Source: an uncultured Lachnospiraceae bacterium
GTDB lineage: Bacteria > Bacillota > Clostridia > Lachnospirales > Lachnospiraceae
NCBI GenBank assembly: GCA_947630595.1
Contig: CANRIG010000016.1
Span: 1-47,241 of the forward strand
DNA length: 47,241 bases
Direction: 5' to 3'
A program made the position numbers and the translations under genes. This document shows positions 1 through 7,601 of this stretch, one piece after another; within the stretch, counting starts at the first letter, position 1, and the number at the start of each line of letters is the position of its first letter. The notes under the pieces were generated by a model. That model was not told the origin of the DNA and did not search any database. It worked only from the letters and a program-made list of their open reading frames with translations.

Positions 1-191
1 CCCACGCCGTCCGTACCGGAAACCAGCGTCGGCTTTTCCATATTGCGGAAAGCTTCCATGGAAAACGCGCCGGAAAACCCGCCGATGTTCGTCAGCACCT
101 CCGGCCGCATCGTCTTTTTGATGTGTTCCTTCATCAGTTCCACCGATTTGTAGCCCGCCTCAATATCTACTCCTGCCTTTTTATAGTCCAT
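1..191 (-). CDS. purM: Phosphoribosylformylglycinamidine cyclo-ligase, N-terminal part (cut by window edge)
   Basis: The minus strand starts with [20 protein letters not shown] and continues through an FSMEAF segment to LVSGTDGVG, the N-terminal signature of AIR synthetase (PurM), the fifth step of de novo purine synthesis. The ATG is at 189-191, preceded by a GGGAGG site that overlaps the purE stop codon, so it is co-transcribed with and probably translationally coupled to purE. Only about 63 codons are present; the rest lies beyond the left edge. Identification is by recognised family motifs. Confidence 0.9.
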   Translation of the reverse strand, partial: MDYKKAGVDIEAGYKSVELMKEHIKKTMRPEVLTNIGGFSGAFSMEAFRNMEKPTLVSGTDGV

Positions 192-201
192 CGTGTCCTC
201 C

Positions 202-720
202 CTATTTTTTCTGGCCCGCCATGTACTCCCGGTATCCGACCTCCTGCAGCTTCGCGTCCTTCGCCTCCACCTGGCCTTTCAGCTCCGCCGCGTAAGCCTT
301 TACCTTTTCCAGCAGCTCCGGGTCGGAGGTCGCCAGAATCTTTGCCGCGAGAATACCCGCGTTGGCCCCGCCGTTGATCGCCACGGTCGCCACCGGAATG
401 CCGCTTGGCATCTGCACGATCGAATAAAGGGAATCCCGTCCTCCGAGCGACGTCGTATGCATCGGAATCCCGATCACCGGCATCGGGAAAATCGCCGCGC
501 ACATGCCCGGCAGATGCGCCGCCATACCGGCCCCTGCAATGATCACCTTAAACCCCTTTGCCTCCGCCGTCTTCGCATATTCAAAGAATACGTCCGGCTC
601 CCGGTGCGCGGAGATAATGGTCATCTCATAGTCAATCCCAAACTTTTCCAGCATATCTGCGGCCTTGCTCATCACGGGCATATCGGAATCGCTGCCCATC
701 ACAATACCAACCTTCGCCAT
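202..720 (-). CDS. purE: 5-(carboxyamino)imidazole ribonucleotide mutase
   Basis: Encodes about 172 aa, the usual PurE length, beginning [20 protein letters not shown], which contains the hallmark GSDSD substrate-phosphate/active-site motif, followed by SAHREPD and [11 protein letters not shown]. PurE class I converts N5-CAIR to CAIR in cytoplasmic purine synthesis. An in-frame extension starting 15 codons upstream exists, but the ATG at 718-720 has a strong AGGAGG just upstream, so I use it. It is first in an operon with purM, driven by the promoter at 775-803. Confidence 0.95.
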   Translation of the reverse strand: MAKVGIVMGSDSDMPVMSKAADMLEKFGIDYEMTIISAHREPDVFFEYAKTAEAKGFKVIIAGAGMAAHLPGMCAAIFPMPVIGIPMHTTSLGGRDSLYSIVQMPSGIPVATVAINGGANAGILAAKILATSDPELLEKVKAYAAELKGQVEAKDAKLQEVGYREYMAGQKK

Positions 721-774
721 TGTATGCTCTCCTCCTCTGATGTAGTGAACGTCCTCAGAAACCACTGCCTTTAA

Positions 775-803
775 ATTCTACCTATTAAATTCTGGCTTGT
801 CAA
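775..803 (-). promoter_or_regulatory. Sigma-A promoter of purE-purM
   Basis: On the minus strand TTGACA (798-803) is followed by a 17-bp spacer and TAGAAT (775-780), a near-consensus housekeeping promoter. The predicted start lies about 47 nt upstream of the purE ATG, so purE appears to be the first gene of this purine operon. Confidence 0.8.
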
Positions 804-820
804 TGCCTGCGCGCAAAGTT

Positions 821-2896
821 TTACGGGCAGGAAGCGTCCAGCGGCTCGTTTAAAGGCTCCGTGCCCGGCAGCACAAAACGCCCGTCCCGCAGCAGCGGAA
901 TGCGCCTGCCGCCCGCGCACACGACCTCGATGCAGCCGATCTCCTCGTAGGGGATGGTGATGTCGGTGTGACAGCCGAAATAGGCCCTGGACGGATCCTC
1001 GCGCCGCAGCAGCGAAACCTCGTTGTCCCGGGCGATGATCTCCTTGCCGTCGGCGTTGTAAACCGGCGTGTCCTCCTGCCAGCTGTAGCAGGTATCGCCG
1101 ACCGCAAAGTGCGGCCCCATCTTTTCCGCGATCAGGATCGGCAGCCGGTCGCCGATTCCGTACTTCCTGGCCATCACGTACGCTGTGGTGTTGGTGCCGA
1201 TCGCAAACTCGCCGAGCGGCAGCGTCTCATGGTGGTACAGGATATTCTCGGCGATATAGCCGCGGTTTTCTTCCTCCGTCTCAAAATTGGCGCAGCGGCA
1301 GCCGCGCACCATGCCGTCCTCAAACCGCAGCTCCAGGTCCGCGTAGCTGAGCCCGCCCAGATACACCTGCTTCACGTGCAGGACGCCGTTCGTCCCTTTC
1401 AGCCGCGGCGAGGTAAAGACCTCCCCGACCGGGATATTGACATCGGCCACGCAGTTTTCAAACAACGTCTGCCGCCGCGGGTCCGTCAGCTCCGCCAGCG
1501 CCACGGTGAGCTCGGTGCGGTTGCCGTCCCGCCCCTGAATATGCACGGCCGTGCCCTGATCCAGGGCGTCGATCAGCACCTGCTGCATCGACCGGTAAAG
1601 CTGGTAGTCCAGCGTGTTGATGCGCACCGTCTCCCGGAAAATCTGCTCGTACTCCGCCCCGATCTCCGGAACCGGGAACGCGATGATCGTAAAGCTGCGC
1701 TCTTTTCCTATTATATATTGATTCGTCAGGCGCGCCGATTCGTTGTCGGCCTCGACCTGCAGGCGCTGCTGCCGTTCAGACAGATGGTACGCCTCGGGCT
1801 TCGCCGCCGGCACGAACGGCGTCTCGCCGAACGTCTCCACCACCGCCGGGCCGCCGTGCTCCCGCGCCTGCCGGCGGTATTGCTCGTACGCCGCGCGCAT
1901 CACGCCCAGCTTGCGCTCGATCAGCTTCCGGTCGAGATAAATCGCGTTGTCCGCGCGGTGGTCGTAGTCGAACTGCCGGTTCGCCGCGGCCCCGGTATAG
2001 CCGATGCGCAGATGCTGCCGTTTGGTGATCGTGCTGACCGCCGCCCGGTAAATCACGGGCTGCAGGCCCATGCGCGCAAAATTTTCCACCGCCCTGCGGA
2101 TCATGCGCTCAAAGCCGAGCTGGTAGCGGATGTTGACGGTGCGCTTGATGGAAAGGTCCTTGCCGCCGGCCGCGAAGCCGATGCGGTAGCCCTCCGTAAA
2201 CGTGTCCGCCATGGCCGCGATCTCCTCCTCGGAAAGCGAATTCAGAAACTGCGCCGTCCTCCGCTCGTTCTCCGACACGTACTCGCCGTACCGGTACAGG
2301 TAGCGCAGGTCGCTCAAATCGGAGTCCATCACGATACGGACCGCGAAATCCAGCGCCGGGTCCACCGACTCCCGGACCCGCCGCGCCGCGAACAGTTCGC
2401 TGTAATCGCTGACAAACCAGTACACGATCTGCTGTATCTGCCGGTATTCCGGCAGCTCCTCCTGCTCAAAGCAGTTGTAAATCTCGATAAAAAGCTCCAG
2501 CAGAACCACAATTTCCTCCAGCCGCTGCTCGAAGGCGTACACAATCAGCCCCCGCAGCTCGGCATACAGAAAGCTCAGAATCCTGCCGTGCACCTCGCCC
2601 AGTTCTGCCACCGCATAGGCCGGGTTGCCGTAGCTTGTCTCATATTGTTCCGGCAGAATGTCATGGTAGAGCGCCTCGTTGAGCCGCTCCCACTGCTGCA
2701 GCGTATAGTCCCGCGTCTCGCCCGCGTCGATGCTGCGCTTTAACTCCTCCATCTGAATCAGAAATTCCGCCGTCTTATGAAAATAAACGGAAAAAGGGGC
2801 GGGAACCGTCTCCTCGGTGCAGATTTCGTGAATCCGCCCCATCGCCAGACCATACCGCTCCTTCAGATATGCTTCCATCTGCATAGTTTGTTCCAT
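821..2896 (-). CDS. M29-type metallo-aminopeptidase with long N-terminal extension
   Basis: The C-terminal about 210 residues carry the motifs of thermophilic aminopeptidases of family M29: GEVFTSP (Glu492), LPLGEFAIGTN (Glu563), GPHFAVGDTCY (His596, Tyr604) and GCHTDI (His643, Asp645). These match the expected metal ligands and catalytic Tyr, so it should be an active, cytoplasmic dinuclear-metal exopeptidase. At 691 aa it is far longer than the usual roughly 400-aa family members; the first 350 or so residues are acidic, helix-rich and unrecognised. There is no signal peptide. It follows the DUF6142-like gene by 36 nt; GGAGGTGG lies upstream of the ATG with a rather long spacing. The family call is firm, the substrate unknown. 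Confidence 0.8.
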   Translation of the reverse strand: MEQTMQMEAYLKERYGLAMGRIHEICTEETVPAPFSVYFHKTAEFLIQMEELKRSIDAGETRDYTLQQWERLNEALYHDILPEQYETSYGNPAYAVAELGEVHGRILSFLYAELRGLIVYAFEQRLEEIVVLLELFIEIYNCFEQEELPEYRQIQQIVYWFVSDYSELFAARRVRESVDPALDFAVRIVMDSDLSDLRYLYRYGEYVSENERRTAQFLNSLSEEEIAAMADTFTEGYRIGFAAGGKDLSIKRTVNIRYQLGFERMIRRAVENFARMGLQPVIYRAAVSTITKRQHLRIGYTGAAANRQFDYDHRADNAIYLDRKLIERKLGVMRAAYEQYRRQAREHGGPAVVETFGETPFVPAAKPEAYHLSERQQRLQVEADNESARLTNQYIIGKERSFTIIAFPVPEIGAEYEQIFRETVRINTLDYQLYRSMQQVLIDALDQGTAVHIQGRDGNRTELTVALAELTDPRRQTLFENCVADVNIPVGEVFTSPRLKGTNGVLHVKQVYLGGLSYADLELRFEDGMVRGCRCANFETEEENRGYIAENILYHHETLPLGEFAIGTNTTAYVMARKYGIGDRLPILIAEKMGPHFAVGDTCYSWQEDTPVYNADGKEIIARDNEVSLLRREDPSRAYFGCHTDITIPYEEIGCIEVVCAGGRRIPLLRDGRFVLPGTEPLNEPLDASCP

Positions 2897-2932
2897 GCCG
2901 TTCGTTCCACCTCCGTGTCCTTTTTCGCGCCG

Positions 2933-3262
2933 TCACATATTCATCAGGCCGATGCAGACAATAAAAAACCACCCCATAATCGAAATCGTGCTCAGAATCG
3001 TGCCCAGCTTGCTGCAGAAATAGGACCTGCATTCGTCCCGGAAGCCCGCGAAGCCGTAACGCAGGCCGCCGAACGCCATCACAATCCCGGTAAAGCCCAC
3101 GGCGCCGATCCATGCGGCGGCCCGTCCCTTGAGCGCAAAGGAAATCAAAAGCAGCGCCGCCAGTACAACCGCCGAGCCGATGCTGAGCGCCGCCGAGACG
3201 ACGCTGTTGGTCGAATACCGTTTTTCTTCAAAGGAATAAACCTGACGCTGCCGTTTTGCCAT
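2933..3262 (-). CDS. Small membrane protein, DUF6142-like
   Basis: A 109-aa protein beginning MAKRQRQVYSFEEKRYSTNS with three hydrophobic segments (about residues 22-43, 50-66 and 87-107). It resembles the small Lachnospiraceae membrane proteins labelled DUF6142; I assign this from memory of the N-terminal pattern and it should be confirmed. The reading frame is open much further upstream, but the ATG at 3260-3262 has a good GGAGA site and the upstream part overlaps the VanZ-like gene, so I reject the longer form. It sits between the VanZ-like gene and the M29 peptidase. Function unknown. Confidence 0.7.
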   Translation of the reverse strand: MAKRQRQVYSFEEKRYSTNSVVSAALSIGSAVVLAALLLISFALKGRAAAWIGAVGFTGIVMAFGGLRYGFAGFRDECRSYFCSKLGTILSTISIMGWFFIVCIGLMNM

Positions 3263-3282
3263 GTCCGCGTCTCCTTTCCGTT

Positions 3283-3741
3283 CTAGGATTTCCCGTCCCA
3301 GCGCTGGCTGCAGATCACGAAAACCGCGTATCCGAGCAGTCCGCCGAGGGTGTTGAGGATCATGTCGTCCACGTCGAAGCAGCCCACCTGAAACAGAAGC
3401 TGCGAAACCTCGATCAGGGCGCTGATCTCCAGGCTCAGAAAACCGATCTTCCAGGCCCTGCGCAGGCTCCGCATCATCAGCGGCAGCAGCGCCCCGAACG
3501 GGAGAAAGCCGATCACATTGCCGGCCAGATTCAGAAAGACCGCCCGGGAGCCCAGCGTCTCGCGGTAGCGCAGAAAGCGGATGATCTCGCGAAACGGGCG
3601 CAGATTGTAATCGCAGACCGCTCCCGCCGCGCCGCGGCCGTAGCTCTCCGCGAAGAACAGGAAGTAGATCAGGCCCGCCATATAGAGGAAAAACAGGCAT
3701 GCCCCGGATATTTTGATCCCCTTACGCACCGCCGCCGTCAA
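3283..3741 (-). CDS. VanZ-like family membrane protein
   Basis: A 152-aa protein with four hydrophobic segments and VanZ-family landmarks: NLRPFREI, NLAGNVIGFLPFG, SALIEVSQ and FDVDDMILNTLGGLLGY. The family is named after a teicoplanin-resistance protein, but chromosomal members are mostly of unknown role. The first codon appears to be TTG (3739-3741) overlapping the TGA of the preceding 50-aa ORF; a GTG four codons in is an alternative. Coupled translation with its upstream neighbour is likely. Confidence 0.75.
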   Translation of the reverse strand: MTAAVRKGIKISGACLFFLYMAGLIYFLFFAESYGRGAAGAVCDYNLRPFREIIRFLRYRETLGSRAVFLNLAGNVIGFLPFGALLPLMMRSLRRAWKIGFLSLEISALIEVSQLLFQVGCFDVDDMILNTLGGLLGYAVFVICSQRWDGKS

Positions 3742-3890
3742 AACATCAATTTACCTTTGCACTTGATCAGCTTCGCGCCGCTCACCAGCAGAAGCACGCC
3801 CATCGTGATGCCCGTCACGATGAGGGTAATGCCGATGATCAGATTGGAAATGCCCGCGTTCGCCACCGATTTGAATTCTTTTTCGTTCAT
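3738..3890 (-). CDS. 50-aa single-span membrane protein
   Basis: A short ORF (ATG 3888-3890, TGA 3738-3740) encoding MNEKEFKSVANAGISNLIIG and a hydrophobic stretch to about residue 38, ending in a basic KLIKCKGKL tail. A GGAGG site precedes the ATG, and the stop overlaps the TTG start of the VanZ-like gene. Base composition and codon use match the neighbours. I do not recognise a family; the coupling suggests function together with the VanZ-like protein. Confidence 0.6.
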   Translation of the reverse strand: MNEKEFKSVANAGISNLIIGITLIVTGITMGVLLLVSGAKLIKCKGKLMF

Positions 3891-3911
3891 GCTGAATGTC
3901 CTCCTGAAATT

Positions 3912-4583
3912 TTATACGCCGTATTGCTCATAGTATGCGTCGATTGCCGCTTTGATCGTGTCGTCGATCACCGTTTTTCCTTTGTACGTCCTGCCGTACA
4001 GATGCTCCACAACCTCCGCCATCGTCACGATGGCCGTCGTCTGCAGCCCGTACGTCTCCTCGATCTCCTGCAGGGCGCTCTTTGCGCCTCTGCCGCGCTC
4101 CATGCGGTCCACCGAGACCACCAGCCCGATCACGTCCACCGCGCCCTGCGCGCGGATGACCGGCAGCGTCTCCTGGATGGACGTGCCTGCCGTCGTGACG
4201 TCCTCGATGATCACCACGCGGTCGCCGTCCGTGATCGGCCCGCCCAGCAGAATCCCCTTGTCGCCGTGATCCTTGACCTCCTTGCGGTTGGAGCAGTAGC
4301 GGATCTCCTTCCCGTACAGCTCGCTGATCGCGGACGTCGCCGCCACCGTCAGCGGAATCCCCTTGTACGCCGGCCCGAACAGCACGTCGAAATCGAAGCC
4401 GAATTTCTGCTCGATCGCCCTCGCGTAGTATCCGCCCAGCCTGCGCAGCTGCGTGCCGGTGCGGTAAAAGCCGGTGTTGACGAAAAACGGGGTCTTCCGG
4501 CCGCTCTTGGTCACAAAATCTCCGAATTTCAGGACTTCGCAGTCCACCATAAACTCAATGAACGCCTTTTTATATTGTTCCAT
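3912..4583 (-). CDS. pyrE: Orotate phosphoribosyltransferase
   Basis: A 223-aa enzyme starting MEQYKKAFIEFMVDCEVLKF. It contains FVNTGFYRTG typical of the clostridial PyrE group and the PRPP-binding loop VVIIEDVTTAGTS, in which adjacent acidic residues precede TTAGTS. It makes orotidine 5'-phosphate from orotate and PRPP in the cytoplasm. The ATG at 4581-4583 has a clear AAGGAGA; the in-frame extension upstream crosses the promoter and is rejected. It has its own promoter (4643-4671) between it and pyrD. Confidence 0.95.
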   Translation of the reverse strand: MEQYKKAFIEFMVDCEVLKFGDFVTKSGRKTPFFVNTGFYRTGTQLRRLGGYYARAIEQKFGFDFDVLFGPAYKGIPLTVAATSAISELYGKEIRYCSNRKEVKDHGDKGILLGGPITDGDRVVIIEDVTTAGTSIQETLPVIRAQGAVDVIGLVVSVDRMERGRGAKSALQEIEETYGLQTTAIVTMAEVVEHLYGRTYKGKTVIDDTIKAAIDAYYEQYGV

Positions 4584-4642
4584 ATCGTAAAGTCTCCTTA
4601 TCCTGTAAGCCTTTCGGCGCTTCGCCGGCCGGACTATTCCAG

Positions 4643-4671
4643 ATTTTAACACATTTCCGTCCCGTGTTCAA
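4643..4671 (-). promoter_or_regulatory. Extended -10 promoter of pyrE
   Basis: Minus strand TTGAAC (4666-4671), 17-bp spacer, TAAAAT (4643-4648), preceded by TGT making an extended -10. The short leader carries a CGGCG-AAG-CGCCG hairpin. I see no PyrR-binding consensus, so pyrimidine control is not explained by this leader. Confidence 0.65.
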
Positions 4672-4698
4672 TCGGATTTCAGCCGGATTCCCGCATCT

Positions 4699-5607
4699 TC
4701 AGGAAACCGCCCCGATCAGCTCCCGTATGTCGTCCACCTTCTGCCGCCGCATATAATCCGCGATGCCGTCGATCACATCCAGCGCCGCCGTCGGATTGCG
4801 GAAGTTCGCGGTGCCGACCGCGACCGCCGTCGCGCCCGCTAAAATCAGCTCCAGCGCGTCCTCCGCCGTCGTCACGCCGCCCATGCCGATGATGGGAATC
4901 GAAACCGCCTGCGCCGTCTGATAGACCATGCGCACCGCGACCGGATGAATGGCCGGGCCGGAAACGCCGCCGGTCCGGTTGGCGAGGGCAAAGGTCCGCC
5001 GGTTGACGTCGATCTTCATGCCGGTCAGCGTATTGATCATGGAGACGGCGTCCGCGCCGCCCGCCTCCACGGCCCGCGCAATCTCCGTGATATCCGTGAC
5101 GTTCGGGCTCAGCTTCATGATCACCGGCTGCTTCGCGCAGGCCTTGACCGCGCGCGTGATCTCCTCCGCCGCTCCCGGGTCCTGGCCGAACGAAATGCCG
5201 CCGCATCTGACATTCGGGCAGGAGATGTTGATCTCCAGCATCCCGACCGCCGGCTGATCCGCCAGACGGCGCACCACCTCGCAGTAATCCTCCGCCGTCC
5301 GTCCGCAGACGTTCACGATCACCGTCGTGTCAAACTGCTGCAGAAACGGCAGGTCGCGCCCGCAGAAGATGTCGATGCCCGGGTTCTGCAGCCCGATGGC
5401 GTTCATCATGCCGCCGCGGATTTCCGCCACGCGCGGCGTATCGTTGCCCGGCCACGGCACGCTGGCCACGCCCTTCGTCACCACCGCACCCAGCCGGGAA
5501 AGGTCTAAAAATTCACTGTATTCCATGCCGGAACCGAACGTCCCGGAGGCCGTCATAACCGGATTTTTCAATTCGACTCCGGCAATCGTCACTTTCATAT
5601 TCTGCAT
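4699..5607 (-). CDS. pyrD: Dihydroorotate dehydrogenase B, catalytic subunit
   Basis: A 302-aa FMN enzyme with NPVMTASGTFGSG near the N terminus, the conserved NISCPNVRCGG segment with the catalytic cysteine nearby, VIMKLSPNVTD, and the FMN phosphate region GMGGVTTAEDALE and VAVGTANF. These features identify class 1B (PyrDB), which oxidises dihydroorotate and passes electrons to NAD+ through PyrK. The gene lies 21 nt after pyrK in the same direction, consistent with a heterotetrameric PyrD-PyrK enzyme. Confidence 0.95.
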   Translation of the reverse strand: MQNMKVTIAGVELKNPVMTASGTFGSGMEYSEFLDLSRLGAVVTKGVASVPWPGNDTPRVAEIRGGMMNAIGLQNPGIDIFCGRDLPFLQQFDTTVIVNVCGRTAEDYCEVVRRLADQPAVGMLEINISCPNVRCGGISFGQDPGAAEEITRAVKACAKQPVIMKLSPNVTDITEIARAVEAGGADAVSMINTLTGMKIDVNRRTFALANRTGGVSGPAIHPVAVRMVYQTAQAVSIPIIGMGGVTTAEDALELILAGATAVAVGTANFRNPTAALDVIDGIADYMRRQKVDDIRELIGAVS

Positions 5608-5628
5608 AGTCCGCTCCGTTCTCTCTGA

Positions 5629-6408
5629 TCAGGACAGCTCGATTTCCTCCGCCGCAAACACCGGTCCCTCTTTGCAGATTCGCTTGTTGCGGACGCCGGA
5701 GTGCGCATCCACCTCTTTTGACCGGCACACGCAGGCCAGGCAGGCCCCGATGCCGCAGGCCATCCGCTCCTCCAGCGAAAGCCAGCACTCCATCCGCTGC
5801 TCCTGCGCATACGCTTTCAGCGCGCGCAGCATCGGCGCCGGTCCGCAGGCGAAGATCACATCCGCCGTCAGGCCGTGCTCGCGGATGCAGTCCAGCACGT
5901 TGCCCTTTGTGCCGGCGCTGCCGTCCTCGGTCGCCACGTACAGCGCGCCGTTCGCCGACAGTTCGTCGGTCAGAAACAGCTCGTCCCGGTAGCCGGCGAT
6001 GATCTGCGCGCCGCCGCCAAGCTCCCTGGCGAGCTGCACCAGCGGCGGTATGCCGATGCCGCCCCCGATCAGGAAAACGCTCCGGCCCTGCCCGCGCTCC
6101 AGCGGAAATCCGTTGCCCAGCGGGCCCATGACATCAAGCCGGTCTCCCGCCCGGCAGCGGCTGAATTCCGCCGTCCCGGCGCCGGCCGTCCGGTACACGA
6201 TCCGCACCGCGCCGCGCCCGGCGTCGGCCTCACAGACGCTGATCGGCCGCGGCAGCATCCTGCCCGAATCCTCGCAATAGATGGAAAGAAACTGTCCGGG
6301 CTTCGCCACCCGCGCGATCCGCTCCGTCTCCAGCCACATGCTGAATATCTGCGATGCGATCTGCTCCTGCGAAAGCACGACCGCCCGCTCCCTGTACTTT
6401 TCCGCCAT
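5629..6408 (-). CDS. pyrK: Dihydroorotate dehydrogenase B, electron-transfer subunit
   Basis: A 259-aa flavoprotein: an N-terminal FAD-binding barrel with PGQFLSIYCED and MLPRPISVCEAD, an NAD-binding part with FLIGGGIGIPPL, and a C-terminal [2Fe-2S] site formed by cysteines in MACGIGACLACVC and RICKEGP. It carries electrons from PyrD FMN to NAD+. An AAAAGGAGCGG precedes the ATG. It lies between pyrF and pyrD and completes the Gram-positive type pyrimidine set. Confidence 0.95.
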   Translation of the reverse strand: MAEKYRERAVVLSQEQIASQIFSMWLETERIARVAKPGQFLSIYCEDSGRMLPRPISVCEADAGRGAVRIVYRTAGAGTAEFSRCRAGDRLDVMGPLGNGFPLERGQGRSVFLIGGGIGIPPLVQLARELGGGAQIIAGYRDELFLTDELSANGALYVATEDGSAGTKGNVLDCIREHGLTADVIFACGPAPMLRALKAYAQEQRMECWLSLEERMACGIGACLACVCRSKEVDAHSGVRNKRICKEGPVFAAEEIELS

Positions 6409-6429
6409 ATTCCGCTCCTTTTCGGATGT

Positions 6430-7353
6430 TCAGTGTCCCAGCGCCCCGTTGATGTCGGCGATCATATCGGCCACGGCCTGCCTGCTGGCCTCCGCGAAAT
6501 GCGCCTCGCCGAAGGAAGCGTATTTCTCCTGCCGGTATGCGGCGATAATCCCGCGCGAGGAATTGACGATCGCGCCCAGCCCGTCCTCATTAAAATAGGG
6601 AACCAAATCCTTTGCCTTGCCGCCCTGCGCGCCGTAGCCCGGCACCAGAATGTAGGATTTCGGCATGATTTTGCGCAGCACCCGGCCCATTTCCGGGTAA
6701 GTCGCGCCCACGACCGCGCCCACGTAGCTGTAGTTTTCGCCCATGCAGGAATCCGCCCACTGCGCCACCTTTTCGCCGACCAGCTCGTACAGCGGCCTGC
6801 CGTCCACCAGGCGGTCCTGGAATTCGCCGCTGGACGGATTGGAGGTCTTCACCAGAATAAACAACCCCTTCTTCTGCTCGCGGCACACGTCGAGGAACGG
6901 CTGGATGCCGTCGCTGCCAAGGTACGGGTTGACCGTGGCGAAATCCTCGCCGAACGGCGTCAGCAGCTTCTCCCCCACCTGCACCCGGCCCAGGTGTGCC
7001 GCCGCGTACGCGGCCGAGGTGGAGCCGATGTCTCCCCGCTTGACGTCGCCGATCACCACCAGATTCTTTTTGCGGCAGTAATCCACCGTCCGCTGAAACG
7101 CCCGCAGTCCCGGGATGCCGAACTGCTCGTACATTGCGATCTGCGGCTTGACCGCCGGAATCAGATCGCAGACCGCGTCGACAATCGCCCGGTTGAACTG
7201 CCACACCGCCTTGGCGGCGCCCTCCAGGGTCTCCCCGAACTCGGCGAACGCATTGTTTTTGATGTGCTCCGGGATGAATCCCAGCATCGGGTCCAGCCCC
7301 ACCACCACCGGCGCGTTCGTCTTCTGAATATTGGAAATCAGTTTCTGAATCAT
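6430..7353 (-). CDS. pyrF: Orotidine 5'-phosphate decarboxylase (type 2)
   Basis: A 307-aa enzyme starting MIQKLISNIQKTNAPVVVGL. The catalytic DVKRGDIGSTSAAYA segment carries the Asp-Lys pair, and the length matches the longer type 2 subfamily rather than the 230-aa type. It decarboxylates OMP to UMP. A longer in-frame reading passes through the promoter region and is rejected; the ATG at 7351-7353 follows GGAGGACAGGT. It is the first gene of pyrF-pyrK-pyrD. Confidence 0.93.
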   Translation of the reverse strand: MIQKLISNIQKTNAPVVVGLDPMLGFIPEHIKNNAFAEFGETLEGAAKAVWQFNRAIVDAVCDLIPAVKPQIAMYEQFGIPGLRAFQRTVDYCRKKNLVVIGDVKRGDIGSTSAAYAAAHLGRVQVGEKLLTPFGEDFATVNPYLGSDGIQPFLDVCREQKKGLFILVKTSNPSSGEFQDRLVDGRPLYELVGEKVAQWADSCMGENYSYVGAVVGATYPEMGRVLRKIMPKSYILVPGYGAQGGKAKDLVPYFNEDGLGAIVNSSRGIIAAYRQEKYASFGEAHFAEASRQAVADMIADINGALGH

Positions 7354-7457
7354 ACCTGTCCTCCGTTCTGTTCGCTCCTGCCGTCTTTGCCGCTTCGCCG
7401 CAAAGGTCAGGAAACCAGCTTTGCTGTTTCGCTTTCTACTGTAATGTATGCCCTGTG

Positions 7458-7486
7458 AGTATAGCATATGCGCCTGCGCTCCGCAA
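7458..7486 (-). promoter_or_regulatory. Extended -10 promoter of pyrF-pyrK-pyrD
   Basis: Minus strand TTGCGG (7481-7486), 17-bp spacer, TATACT (7458-7463) with TGC directly upstream. The roughly 100-nt leader to the pyrF ATG contains a CTTTGC/GCAAAG hairpin around 7386-7407 but no run of U after it. Confidence 0.75.
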
Positions 7487-7497
7487 GCGCCGGGGCT

Positions 7498-7601
7498 GTC
7501 CTTTGTCTGTTCAGGAATGCCGCGTCCTTCGTCTGCCCAGAAATGCCGCGTCCTTTGTCTGCTCAGGAATGCTGCGTCCTCGCGCCGCGCAGGAAAGCCC
7601 G
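7498..7601. repeat. 26-bp tandem repeat, about four copies
   Basis: Three copies of a 26-bp unit of the form GTCCTTTGTCTGYTCAGGAA plus TGCCGC start at 7498, 7524 and 7550 with one to four differences each. A diverged fourth unit starts at 7576. The last two cover the 3' end of the fused glycosyltransferase gene, including its stop codon. Confidence 0.8.

Noticed and set aside
968-2743. Plus-strand 591-codon open reading opposite the M29 peptidase
   Set aside because: It is the GC-rich shadow of a gene with clear peptidase motifs; Arg/His/Leu-rich composition and no family features.
7354-7457. PyrR-type attenuator in the pyrF leader
   Set aside because: A hairpin is present but no PyrR-binding consensus and no terminator U-run were found.
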